Notes: generated from the letters alone by a model not told the origin. A stretch of 38,092 nt of DNA from an uncultured Eubacteriales bacterium (GCA_900315675.1 OMZY01000026.1:1-38092); one strand, 5' to 3'. Positions 1 through 7,173 are shown, counted from the first letter of the stretch. A program made the numbers and translations.

Positions 1-1
1 C

Positions 2-280
2 GAACGGCGTCAATCGATCTCCCAGGCAGAGTTTGAGAGCATCTGCCATGAAGTCCTTTCAAACCATTCAAACATAATCGATTGCTGGTTTGAAGAACCT
101 GGCATCGTGCATGTAGTTTATCCTTCCCATTCCGGGAAAACAAAAAATGGAGCCACCCTGTATTTCGGTGAAAAAGGATATATCACCTACGCGGGATGGA
201 AACATAACGCTGGAAGTAATGAAGGCATTTTTATCGGTGAAGAGATCAGCAGAAAGATTCAGTGCGCACTGTATGAGTAA
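2..280 (+). CDS. Hypothetical protein, 3' part only
   Basis: A reading frame is open from the left edge of the window and closes with TAA at 278-280, giving 92 residues of the C-terminus. It is rich in aromatic and polar residues (for example CWFEEPGIVHVVYPS) and has no motif I recognise. A clear intrinsic terminator follows 28 bp later, which supports it as the real end of a gene. The N-terminus, start codon and full length lie outside the window. Function unknown; base composition is AT-rich like the rest of the island. Confidence 0.55.
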   Translation, partial: ERRQSISQAEFESICHEVLSNHSNIIDCWFEEPGIVHVVYPSHSGKTKNGATLYFGEKGYITYAGWKHNAGSNEGIFIGEEISRKIQCALYE

Positions 281-308
281 ACAAATCTCCGCATAATACC
301 TGAGGATT

Positions 309-344
309 GTCTCCCCAAATCTATGATGGGGAGACTCTTTTTTT
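309..344 (+). terminator. Intrinsic terminator
   Basis: Perfect 8-bp stem GTCTCCCC / GGGGAGAC with an 11-nt loop, followed directly by TCTTTTTTT. It closes the transcript of the partial gene at 2-280. Confidence 0.85.
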
Positions 345-480
345 GTGAAAGCAGGTGCGAAACCGTTCTACATCAATCTATTAACACTATGCTCCATAAA
401 GCCCTTCAAAAGATTTCTATGGGTAATTGCACTGGCGGCACTTACAAAGTAAAATATACATGGCTTATATGCAAGGATGA

Positions 481-672
481 CAAGACAAAAGGAACCATGC
501 GCTCACACGGCCTAACGGAGTATTCCAGCAGCGGAATATTTGGATTGTTGACAGGAGCAGCCAGGTGATTGCCTACTACAACGGCACGTCCGGAGAAACC
601 CAAAACACCATTGATTATGCTAAGAAGCTCTGCACCGAAGTGATTGTTTCAATTAATCGAATTAACGGTTGA
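481..672 (+). pseudogene. Remnant of a SLOG/DUF1273-like protein gene
   Basis: In this frame the translation contains RNIWIVDRSSQVIAYYNG followed by TSGETQNTIDYAKKL, then a stop at 670-672. The pattern (R-N-x-W-x-V-D-x-S, V-I-A-x-Y-x-G-x-S-G-x-T-x-N-T-I-x-Y-A) matches the C-terminal half of the YpsA/DUF1273 group of the SLOG (Rossmann-like nucleotide-binding) superfamily. An in-frame TGA lies at 478-480 and no start or glycine-rich N-terminus can be found upstream, so only about 60 codons survive. The frame immediately precedes the ribosome binding site of the next gene. I infer a decayed gene; family assignment is from motif memory, not a search. Confidence 0.6.
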
Positions 673-704
673 ATGAAGAAACAATGAGGATGGAGGATAA
701 GATC

Positions 705-1835
705 ATGACCAGATTAACTTGTGAAATGTGCGGTAGTTCAGATTTCGTTAAACAGGATGGCCTATTTGTCTGCCAATCGTGTAAATGCAAGTACACCCCT
801 GAAGAAGCTAAAAAAATATTGGTAGTCAATCCTATAAAGATTGATCAGTCGGAAAAGCTGAAGAATCTATTTGATCTGGCCCGACGAGCAAAAGATGAAG
901 GCAATAGCGAGAAGGCTATAGAATACTATGATCACATACTGGAAGAAGAACCTCGGAATTGGGAAGCTGCCTTCTTTTCTGTATACTTCCATGCGCTATC
1001 ATGCAGGGTCTACGAAATACCATCTGAAACACAGAAGTTGATAAATTCTGTAAATAATGTGGCAGATTTGATTGAGTCGATTGAAAGTAATGACGAAAAG
1101 AAGACGGCGTATTTAGAAATTGCAATCCGGATTTTGGCCTTTTCAAAAGCTGTGTACGATCATGCCTATTCAATTTATTTGCCTATTCGTACAAATATCC
1201 ATAACGGAGTTACAGATAATTATATGCCACCTGAAGTGCTAAATGCGCAAGAAGATTTTACAAATCGTGTGTCGCCTTTAGTTTCGCTAGATGTAGCATG
1301 GGCCGAAAAACTTGATCAAATCTGTCTGGATCGCTATCAGGATGATCTTGAATTAAGGCAAAAAATAGTAGAGCTGTGGAAGGATGCCGTCAGTATTACT
1401 CATACTATATACAATTGGGAGAACAAGCGACAACAGGCAGTGACAGAAGAAAGTATAAATAGAATTGCAGACCCATATATTGAAAAGATAAAAAGGTATG
1501 AGCCAAATTATGTTGATCCAAAGACCAAATTAAAAAAAGCACAAACCGCAATGCAAGAATCACAGAAAGGATGTTATGTAGCTACGGCGGTATATGAGTC
1601 ATATGATTGCCCACAGGTTTGGACCTTGCGGCGCTACAGGGATTTCAAATTGGCTAGAAGTGTCTTTGGAAGAGCCTTTATTCGTATTTATTATGCAATT
1701 AGTCCTACTGTGATCAAATGGTTTGGCAGTACAAAGTGGTTTAAAAGGTTCATGAAAACTAAGCTAGATGCTTTCGTCACAAAACTCATTCAAGAAGGAT
1801 TTTCTAATACACCATACACAGATCAAAAGTGGTAA
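705..1835 (+). CDS. Zinc-ribbon/TPR protein with CFI-box-like C-terminus
   Basis: A 376-residue protein. The N-terminus has a TFIIB-type zinc ribbon (C6-x2-C9 and C23-x2-C26), then one or two TPR-like helices around residues 54-97 (LFDLARRAKDEGNSEKAIEYY), a helical middle without recognisable motif, and from residue 289 a module beginning GCYVATAVY with LRRYRDFKLA and GRAFIRIYYAISP. That last module follows the pattern of the CFI-box C-terminal domain (C-F-I-A-T-A-x-Y-G-S, L-R-x-F-R-D, Y-Y-x-x-S-P), here with CYV instead of CFI. I chose ATG 705 because GGAG at 692-695 lies about 9 nt upstream; a TTG at 669 is possible but has no ribosome binding site. Biochemical role unknown. It is AT-rich and sits between two gene remnants, so it is probably accessory cargo. 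Confidence 0.75.
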   Translation: MTRLTCEMCGSSDFVKQDGLFVCQSCKCKYTPEEAKKILVVNPIKIDQSEKLKNLFDLARRAKDEGNSEKAIEYYDHILEEEPRNWEAAFFSVYFHALSCRVYEIPSETQKLINSVNNVADLIESIESNDEKKTAYLEIAIRILAFSKAVYDHAYSIYLPIRTNIHNGVTDNYMPPEVLNAQEDFTNRVSPLVSLDVAWAEKLDQICLDRYQDDLELRQKIVELWKDAVSITHTIYNWENKRQQAVTEESINRIADPYIEKIKRYEPNYVDPKTKLKKAQTAMQESQKGCYVATAVYESYDCPQVWTLRRYRDFKLARSVFGRAFIRIYYAISPTVIKWFGSTKWFKRFMKTKLDAFVTKLIQEGFSNTPYTDQKW

Positions 1836-2003
1836 TTATCGGCTTGCAATTCTAAAGAGGCAGAACTTTCTCATGTGATTCAAGCCATTCATGTTCCTAG
1901 TGATTATGCTAATGGAACAATCCGAATCACTCTTGGAATGGATAACACCAAGGATCAGATGAATATTTTAGCACAGCAAATCAAACATATAATACTGCAT
2001 TAA
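1836..2003 (+). pseudogene. C-terminal remnant of a cysteine desulfurase (NifS/IscS/DndA type)
   Basis: Directly after the TAA of the preceding gene, and in the same frame, the sequence reads LSACNSKEAELSHVIQAI, then PSDYANGTIRITLGMDNTKD and a helix ending at TAA 2001-2003. This matches the active-site loop (S-A-C-S/N-S) and the R-x-S/T-L-G-x-x-N-T end of NifS-like PLP enzymes that remove sulfur from cysteine. The PLP lysine and the whole N-terminal three quarters are missing, so this is a fragment, not an enzyme. There is no ribosome binding site or start codon. It is either a deletion scar or a readthrough extension of the CFI-box-like protein; the former is more likely. Confidence 0.7.
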
Positions 2004-2054
2004 AGCTAAGGAGAATTAATAAATCATATTATAGTTTATATTATTTATGCTATT

Positions 2055-2477
2055 TCACGCATTTTCCACATTGGTTAATTCCATTATCCTTTTCGATATT
2101 TTATATGGAATAACAAATCTCCCTATTCCACGCTCATATTCATCTATATAATCCATCAATTCACTATCGTTAATACATTTATACGAAATTAATATAAGAT
2201 TTTGCTTTAATTTGACTATTCCTTGTAAAGAATCTGCATATTGCTTTATAAAATGTGTGCTTGGATTACGTGTGCCTGCTTCGACGGCAGCTATTAAGCT
2301 TCTTGTAAGATGATCCTCGCTGTTATCTGCGATAGTCTGAGCTGAAACATGCATAAATACTCTGAAAAATCGTAACACCCTCATAACTTGTGTTCTGTTT
2401 TCTTTATTATTCAAATTGATGCCATGTTGCGTTATGGGATTCTCGCTTTTTATAATATCCATACAGTCTATTTTCAC
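2055..2477 (-). CDS. XRE-like helix-turn-helix regulator
   Basis: A 140-residue protein. Residues about 35-85 resemble an XRE/Cro helix-turn-helix: a recognition-like stretch SAQTIADNS, then SLIAAVEAGTRNPSTHFIKQYADSL, which matches the usual I-x-x-x-E-x-G-x-R-x-P-S-x-x-x-L-x-x-Y-A-x-x-L pattern. The C-terminal half is unknown. The start shown is a GTG at 2475-2477; an ATG at 2460-2462 is an alternative, and neither has a convincing ribosome binding site. It is divergent from the DAC-domain gene at 2669, with about 190 bp between them that contain an imperfect palindrome, so it may control that gene and itself. Regulator role is inferred from fold and position. Confidence 0.6.
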   Translation of the reverse strand: MKIDCMDIIKSENPITQHGINLNNKENRTQVMRVLRFFRVFMHVSAQTIADNSEDHLTRSLIAAVEAGTRNPSTHFIKQYADSLQGIVKLKQNLILISYKCINDSELMDYIDEYERGIGRFVIPYKISKRIMELTNVENA

Positions 2478-2505
2478 ACCTATCTGTCTTTTTAGAATGA
2501 TTAAT

Positions 2506-2523
2506 AGTATTATACCTTATACT
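2506..2523. promoter_or_regulatory. Imperfect palindrome in the divergent intergenic region
   Basis: AGTATTATACCTTATACT: 6 of 9 base pairs match, with perfect outer arms AGTAT/ATACT. It lies 29 bp upstream of the XRE-like gene and overlaps a TATAAT on the minus strand (2511-2516) that could be its -10 box. A candidate operator for that regulator. Confidence 0.35.
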
Positions 2524-2630
2524 GTCAATCTTCAAATGATCAGTCCACATTTTACTGGCTGGATATTAATAGTGTCTAATCTGATTATTTAAGACACGGA
2601 AAAAACATCTTTAGTGCTAAAGAGTAATGT

Positions 2631-2636
2631 TATAAT
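2631..2636 (+). promoter_or_regulatory. Candidate -10 box for the DAC-domain gene
   Basis: A consensus TATAAT 33 bp upstream of the chosen start codon. The matching -35 hexamer (TCTTTA at 17-bp spacing) is poor, which would suit a promoter needing an activator. Confidence 0.45.
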
Positions 2637-2668
2637 CAAAAAACAGGAATATGAAAGAGAGCGTTTTT

Positions 2669-4078
2669 ATGGCAGAAGAATTTTATCCCAAAAATTTTGT
2701 TGACGAATATAAGCATTTTATTACAACGTATATTCTCCCCATTCTTGGAATAACAAATAATAATCTTGAAGATTGTACTGAAACAATAGACATAGGCAAT
2801 CATAGTAATGTTCGAACAAAAAATTGCATTACTGTTTTCTCTGCTTTTCAACATGATTTTTTTATGTTGAAAGATGTAGATGTGTCATCTGATAACATTG
2901 GTTTGGCACACAATCTTGTCGAAGCATTTACAAAGGTTTCACAATATCGATTTGATGGCACGTCAAAGATACAAATAGATTATTCGTCCGGAGGATTACG
3001 TAAAACCAATTATAAATATGCTATTCAAAAGGGTATATGCGACTGGTGCGCTGGTACCGACAACGTGAAGTTTTACGAACTATTTGAAGAACTAGAAAAA
3101 TGGTCTGTGAAAACATATGAAGGAAAAAAAGTAACCCTCGGGTTTATTTACGATCCTAAAGCTCAACCTTTATACGAGGAGAGTGATGACAGGTTCTTCA
3201 ATTGGCTTGATTTTATTAGCGATGATTATGCTGCGACGCTTACCGACTGTATTCACTCTGTGATTCAGCTTGATAAAAATTGCAACTACGTTAATCATCT
3301 TTCTATAACAAAAGGCAATGTGATCCCGGAATATACTCTGTCTCATCTGCTTCCATATCGTTTTGCACATATAATTGATACAGAAGTATATGGAAATCGC
3401 GTAGGTGTTTTCCTATTGAATAATGGGGACATTATTCTATCGAAACAAAGATCCATCAAATTCATCAAGCGAAACTACAAGTGGTTGAATTTTAGCTATG
3501 AAGCGTTTTCGAATAAGATTAGAGACAAACTCGAACTGTTTACAATTAATGATGAATTGCTTCAACAAGTGTACGCATCCACTCTTGACGTATCTCTAGC
3601 TCATACAGGTGGTATTATAGCTGTTGTCTCTGATATTTCTTCGATTACTGTCCCGGAGGAAAACGCTATCTTGAGCCCGTTTGATAATATACTAGCTCGT
3701 CCAAGCATGTTAGAGCTCAAAGAAGGTATAAAAAAGACAGAACAGCATAAAAGTATTAACGATAAAGAAATCGATAAACGCATACTGAAACGGAAAGCTA
3801 TTCTGAGTTTAGTCAATGAGCATTCATTTCAAACAATCGATCGCAAACTTCGTACTGAACTTATTTCTATGGATGGCGCATGCATCATAGATCCTAATGG
3901 TAGGTTTCTAGCCATAGGTGCAATCATTCAGAATGATAGCGGTTCATCGGGTGGCGGTAGAAGCGCTGCAGCAAAGAAACTCTCACAATATGGTTTCTCG
4001 ATAAAGATCTCCACTGATGGCTATATTATACAGCATCAAATAAATGATTCGTGGCCTTATATGCACATATTGACATAA
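2669..4078 (+). CDS. Putative nucleotide sensor with DisA-like (DAC) C-terminal domain
   Basis: A 469-residue protein. The N-terminal 290 residues have no motif I recognise. From about residue 295 the sequence resembles the DisA_N/DAC fold: a helix and strand (TLDVSLAHTGGIIAVVSD), then MDGACIIDPNGRFLAIGAII with the DAC-type D-G-A at 402-404, then GGGRSAAAKKLS at 429-440 and IKISTDGYI at the end. In active diadenylate cyclases the second motif is G-T-R-H-R; here it is GGGRSAA, so cyclic-di-AMP synthesis is unlikely and ligand sensing is more plausible, as proposed for the DACN-type relatives in bacterial conflict systems. ATG 2669 is preferred because GAAAGAGAG lies about 8 nt upstream; ATG 2651 has its AGGA only 2 nt away. 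AT-rich, divergent from an XRE-like regulator. Family call is by motif, not by search. Confidence 0.6.
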   Translation: MAEEFYPKNFVDEYKHFITTYILPILGITNNNLEDCTETIDIGNHSNVRTKNCITVFSAFQHDFFMLKDVDVSSDNIGLAHNLVEAFTKVSQYRFDGTSKIQIDYSSGGLRKTNYKYAIQKGICDWCAGTDNVKFYELFEELEKWSVKTYEGKKVTLGFIYDPKAQPLYEESDDRFFNWLDFISDDYAATLTDCIHSVIQLDKNCNYVNHLSITKGNVIPEYTLSHLLPYRFAHIIDTEVYGNRVGVFLLNNGDIILSKQRSIKFIKRNYKWLNFSYEAFSNKIRDKLELFTINDELLQQVYASTLDVSLAHTGGIIAVVSDISSITVPEENAILSPFDNILARPSMLELKEGIKKTEQHKSINDKEIDKRILKRKAILSLVNEHSFQTIDRKLRTELISMDGACIIDPNGRFLAIGAIIQNDSGSSGGGRSAAAKKLSQYGFSIKISTDGYIIQHQINDSWPYMHILT

Positions 4079-4124
4079 GTGTCACAACTTGTTACTCATT
4101 GACATAAGTGTAACAAGTTGTTAC
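4069..4124. repeat. Two 27-bp direct repeats carrying a palindrome
   Basis: Copies at 4069-4095 and 4098-4124 share ATTGACATAAGTGT and differ at two positions. The second copy contains TGTAACAA-G-TTGTTACA (4109-4125), a perfect 8+8 bp palindrome around one base; the first copy carries a one-base-degenerate version. The first copy overlaps the stop codon of the DAC-domain gene. Tandem operator half-sites are the simplest reading. Confidence 0.8.
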
Positions 4125-4127
4125 AAT
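4099..4127 (+). promoter_or_regulatory. Strong promoter with operator in its spacer
   Basis: TTGACA (4099-4104), a 17-bp spacer and TACAAT (4122-4127). The perfect palindrome at 4109-4125 fills the spacer and part of the -10 box, so a bound repressor would block RNA polymerase. Confidence 0.65.
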
Positions 4128-4133
4128 ATACCT

Positions 4134-4274
4134 CGTAAAAGAGAAGTCGGCGCAGTGATACGTCGCTCGCGTCGGATTATGAGGTTTCTGATAATCAGAT
4201 TCACTCATAAGCAAGACAGGTATAGGCCTGTACAAGAAACTTGGAATAGGATGCTATTCTGGGTTTCTTTTTTT
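4134..4274 (+). ncRNA. Candidate small RNA between operator-promoter and terminator
   Basis: The stretch from the expected start of transcription to a perfect terminator is about 140 nt. No frame in it has a convincing start, ribosome binding site or conserved protein. It contains short inverted repeats (CTGATAATCAG; ACAGG...CCTGT near 4217-4232). I infer a regulated small RNA or untranslated leader of a lost gene. A 107-codon frame runs through the segment and past the terminator, which argues against it being coding. Confidence 0.35.
4235..4274 (+). terminator. Intrinsic terminator of the candidate small RNA
   Basis: A 15-bp stem (4235-4249 with 4254-4268, three G-U pairs, no bulge), loop GATG, and a run of T to 4274. 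Confidence 0.8.
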
Positions 4275-4418
4275 GTGATGATATCATTATCAATGCCAGT
4301 AACCGGGATTGACGTTGGGGGGAGCTTTACGTTGATCGGGGCAGCTGAATCCTGTATTGTAAAGTTAATTACCTTGCATGATTCACATATTTGTTTTGTG
4401 CTTAACGGGTAAAGAGAA

Positions 4419-4450
4419 AGCCTTGTAGATACATGTCTACAAGGCTTTTT
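4419..4450. terminator. Bidirectional terminator at tRNA-Ala 3' end
   Basis: Perfect 11-bp stem AGCCTTGTAGA / TCTACAAGGCT with a 6-nt loop. TTTTT follows on the plus strand; on the minus strand the stem lies just downstream of the tRNA and is followed by TTCTCTTT. It insulates the island from the tRNA. Confidence 0.8.
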
Positions 4451-4451
4451 G

Positions 4452-4524
4452 TGGAGCATAGGGGAGTCGAACCCCTGACCTCGACAATGCGAATGTCGCG
4501 CGCTACCAACTGTGCTAATGCCCC
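4452..4524 (-). tRNA. tRNA-Ala (anticodon CGC)
   Basis: A 73-nt cloverleaf on the minus strand. Acceptor GGGGCAT pairs with ATGCTCC and contains the G3-U70 wobble that identifies tRNA-Ala. The D-arm is GCACAGTTGGTAGC, the anticodon stem CGACA/TGTCG with loop TTCGCAT (anticodon CGC, reading GCG), and the T-arm AGGGG-TTCGACT-CCCCT. The CCA end is not encoded. It marks the boundary between the AT-rich island and the GC-rich chromosome. Confidence 0.93.
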
Positions 4525-4617
4525 AAATGGTAAAATATACGACCATATTTTACATCGATCACTATGGCCGTCCTTCGTGATCTGTCTCATATAGGGTTAC
4601 AGTCTCGGACTCGTGTC

Positions 4618-4639
4618 CTACCAACTGTGCTAATGCCCC
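4618..4639 (-). repeat. 22-nt duplicate of the tRNA-Ala 5' end
   Basis: On the minus strand this reads GGGGCATTAGCACAGTTGGTAG, exactly the first 22 nt of the tRNA at 4452-4524, then diverges with no anticodon or T arm. It lies in a segment between two copies of CATATAGG (4588-4595 and 4639-4646). It looks like a recombination scar at the tRNA. Confidence 0.75.
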
Positions 4640-4794
4640 ATATAGGTTCCCGGATCTGCCGGGTGAGTTTCCTCGACTTTAACGTCCAGAGGTTTGGGAC
4701 GTGATCTTTTTGGGATCTTTGCTGCGCAGAAACCTAAAAGGCTTCATGCGCAAGCGGCAGTATATCACAGCAAAGACGAAAAAGCAAGGAATTT

Positions 4795-4823
4795 TTGACG
4801 GAGAGGTTGGTTTTCGGTATAAT
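4795..4823 (+). promoter_or_regulatory. Sigma-A-type promoter of the L,D-transpeptidase gene
   Basis: TTGACG (4795-4800), 17-bp spacer, TATAAT (4818-4823), 34 bp before the start codon. A TTG within it is in frame with the gene but cannot be the start because it lies in the promoter. Confidence 0.8.
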
Positions 4824-4857
4824 CCGGTTGTCAGATACAGATAAAGGAGAGAGGAAG

Positions 4858-6267
4858 ATGGCTGTGCGGATGCGGGCGTGGCTGCTTGGATTATGTGTGG
4901 CCTGTCTGCTCTTTTTTATTTTCCCCGCACTGGCGGAAACAGCGGAGCTGAGCATTTCCCTGCCGGAGACGGTGAGGGGATATACGCCCTGTGAAATTGT
5001 GATCCGGTCTCCGGCGGAAGGAGAGGCGGAACTGAAGCTGTTTGACATGACCCAGAACCTGTGGCTGGTGAGGAAGGAACAGCTGAAGGAAGGGGAAAAC
5101 ATCCTGCCCTGGGACGGACTGGGGGAATACGGCGAGCGGATGTTCGCCGGACCGTACCGCTTTGTGGTGAAGCTGAAAACGGCGGACGGAAAGGAACTGG
5201 CCAAGGAAAAGAAATTCAACATCAGCGGAACAACGGAGACGCTGGTTTACGCGCTGCCTTCTTCAGAAACCCTGTATCTGGAAGGCGGGGACAAATGGTT
5301 TGTGGAATGCTACGTGTCGGCCAAATGCCTGGTGGCGATGGAAGTGAAGGATTCCAAAGGAGAGACGGTTTACTTCCGGGATGAAAGCATCCGGGATCCG
5401 GACGGGATTTCCCTCTACTGGAACGGGGCACTGGACAGCCGGCGCAGAATTGCACCAGGGGAATATACAGTCCGGATGTGGAGCAAGCTGAACCCGGACT
5501 ACGACCATACCTTCCCGCTGACTGTGAAGGAAAAGGCACCGGAAAAGCCCGCCATCCAGGCGACGGGCCCGGTCATGCCGGAGCGGGGCATGAGCGACGC
5601 GGAAATATGGGAAATCATGATGAAACCCTCGGTGGTGATCAATGACAACGGCACCTTCCGCCGGTTCAACCTGTACGGCGTTCCGAAGACGGGAACCCGG
5701 GCCATCGGTACCCTTCGGTGCGCCCTGCAGGGATTGGAAATCCTGGAAACGGAGGACGCGTGGGCGCATGTGCGGGCGGCCCGGCACGAAGACGGGCAGA
5801 TGATGGAAGGATATTACCTGCTCAAGTCGCTGACGGTGTACGAGCCGAATCCGCACTACGGCGTGCTGATCGACAAGAAGGAGCAGACGCTGACGGTGTT
5901 CGAGGACGGAAAGCGGATCGGCACCGTGCCGGTTTCCACCGGGCTGGTGACCCCGGGAAACACCTACCGGGAAACCCCGGCGGGGGCCTTCCTGACGGAC
6001 GTGCATACAGGAGCCAGTTTTGCCCAGGAGGGATACCGGTACGAATATCCCCTGCGGTATGACGGCGGCAACTATATCCACGGCGTGGGATACGTCCGGA
6101 ACGGACGGTCCAGGGATTATTCCACCAACCAGCAGCAGCTGGGAAAGAAGGCCTCCCATGGGTGCACGAGGGTCAGCCTTTTTCTGCGGGAAGACAGCCC
6201 GATCAACATGTACTGGCTGTGGATTCACCTGCCGTATCACACCCGGATTATCGTCCTGGACGATTAA
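4858..6267 (+). CDS. Secreted L,D-transpeptidase (YkuD family)
   Basis: A 469-residue exported enzyme that would form or exchange L,D cross-links in peptidoglycan at the cell surface. It has an N-terminal signal segment (residues 5-27, WLLGLCVACLLFFIFPALAE), two all-beta regions with a FlgD-Ig-like pattern (ILPWDGLGEYGERMFAGPY and a second copy-like stretch near 190-215), an SH3-like middle (about 255-330), and a YkuD domain from about residue 335. The catalytic motif is SHGCTRV with Cys436; the upstream conserved His is in YIHGVGYV. ATG 4858 has AAAGGAGAGAGG upstream and lies behind a strong promoter. Monocistronic. Family assignment is secure; the exact cross-link made is not visible. Confidence 0.88.
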   Translation: MAVRMRAWLLGLCVACLLFFIFPALAETAELSISLPETVRGYTPCEIVIRSPAEGEAELKLFDMTQNLWLVRKEQLKEGENILPWDGLGEYGERMFAGPYRFVVKLKTADGKELAKEKKFNISGTTETLVYALPSSETLYLEGGDKWFVECYVSAKCLVAMEVKDSKGETVYFRDESIRDPDGISLYWNGALDSRRRIAPGEYTVRMWSKLNPDYDHTFPLTVKEKAPEKPAIQATGPVMPERGMSDAEIWEIMMKPSVVINDNGTFRRFNLYGVPKTGTRAIGTLRCALQGLEILETEDAWAHVRAARHEDGQMMEGYYLLKSLTVYEPNPHYGVLIDKKEQTLTVFEDGKRIGTVPVSTGLVTPGNTYRETPAGAFLTDVHTGASFAQEGYRYEYPLRYDGGNYIHGVGYVRNGRSRDYSTNQQQLGKKASHGCTRVSLFLREDSPINMYWLWIHLPYHTRIIVLDD

Positions 6268-6305
6268 ATGTACCTTTTCCTATTAAAGTGAAGGAAAAAA
6301 AGTAA

Positions 6306-6336
6306 TTGACATCGAAATAAAACTATTTAGTATATT
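6306..6336 (+). promoter_or_regulatory. Candidate promoter of deoC
   Basis: TTGACA at 6306-6311 and TATATT at 6331-6336 with a 19-bp spacer; TAGTAT at 6328-6333 (16-bp spacer) is an alternative -10. It lies in the only AT-rich stretch before the gene. Confidence 0.5.
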
Positions 6337-6370
6337 ATGCGGATTTTACCGCTTGAAGGAGGATGGATCC

Positions 6371-7102
6371 ATGGCTCTGACCCCGAAAGATATCGCCGCG
6401 ATGCTGGATCACTCAACGCTTCAGCCCTGGCTGACAGAAGACGATATACGACGCGGCTGCGAGGTCGCCCTGAAATACCAGACAGCGAGCGTCTGCGCCC
6501 GTCCCTGCGATGTGCCGATCCTGAGTGAAATGCTGAAGGGCAGCCCTGTGAAGGTCTGCACCGTCATCGGTTTCCCCCACGGCGCGCACCAGACCGCCAT
6601 TAAGGTGGCCGAGGCCAAACAGGCGCTGGCGGAGGGCTGCGAGGAGCTGGACATGGTCATCAACATCGGCAAACTGAAGCACGGTGACGCTGACTATGTG
6701 GAAAATGAGATCCGTCAGCTGGCGGAGACCGCCCACGCGGCCGGCGCCATCCTGAAGGTGATTCTCGAAACCTGCTACCTGACGGAAGAGGAGAAGATCC
6801 TGGCCTGCAGGCTGAGCACGAAGGCCGGCGCGGACTTCGTCAAGACCAGCACGGGCTACGGCAGCGCAGGATGTACGATCGAGGACCTGAAGCTGATGCG
6901 GGCGAATACGCCGGAGACGATGCGAATTAAGGGCTCCGGCGGCATCCGGGACCTGGATACGGTCCTTTCCGCTCGGGCCGTCGGAGCAAGCCGCTGCGGT
7001 GTGAGCGCCACGGAGAAGATCATGGCGGAAGCCGAAAAGCGGTACGCGGAAGGCACGCTGAAAGAGATTGAAGATCTCAAAGAGATGTCTGGTGGATATT
7101 GA
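6371..7102 (+). CDS. deoC: Deoxyribose-phosphate aldolase
   Basis: A 243-residue class I aldolase that cleaves 2-deoxyribose 5-phosphate to glyceraldehyde 3-phosphate and acetaldehyde in deoxynucleoside breakdown. The Schiff-base lysine is K158 in DFVKTSTGYG; the assisting residues are D94 in EELDMVINIG and K187 in RIKGSGGI. Length and TIM-barrel motifs are typical of bacterial DeoC. ATG 6371 has AAGGAGG at 6356-6362; an upstream TTG (6353) would overlap that site. No deoA, deoB or nucleoside phosphorylase gene lies nearby, so it appears to stand alone, 71 bp before ileS with only a repeat between them. Confidence 0.95.
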   Translation: MALTPKDIAAMLDHSTLQPWLTEDDIRRGCEVALKYQTASVCARPCDVPILSEMLKGSPVKVCTVIGFPHGAHQTAIKVAEAKQALAEGCEELDMVINIGKLKHGDADYVENEIRQLAETAHAAGAILKVILETCYLTEEEKILACRLSTKAGADFVKTSTGYGSAGCTIEDLKLMRANTPETMRIKGSGGIRDLDTVLSARAVGASRCGVSATEKIMAEAEKRYAEGTLKEIEDLKEMSGGY

Positions 7103-7118
7103 GTCCGAAGGACAGACA

Positions 7119-7153
7119 AATTCAGAATTAAGAATTCAGAATTCAGAATTATA
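7119..7153. repeat. AT-rich word array between deoC and ileS
   Basis: Several tandem copies of the word AATTCAGAATT or a one-base variant. Same family as the arrays at 11593, 13392, 14745 and 14848. The gap is too short for a T-box leader before ileS. Confidence 0.75.
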
Positions 7154-7173
7154 ACTGGAAGAGGTTATCGACT

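Noticed and set aside
323-568. 81-codon plus-strand frame
   Set aside because: It starts inside the terminator hairpin, has no ribosome binding site, and runs over the SLOG remnant in another frame.
4089-4412. 107-codon frame after the operator repeats
   Set aside because: It begins inside the palindromic promoter, crosses a perfect terminator, and has no recognisable motif.
7103-7173. T-box riboswitch before ileS
   Set aside because: Only 71 bp are available, mostly an AT-rich word array; no T-box sequence or specifier hairpin is visible.
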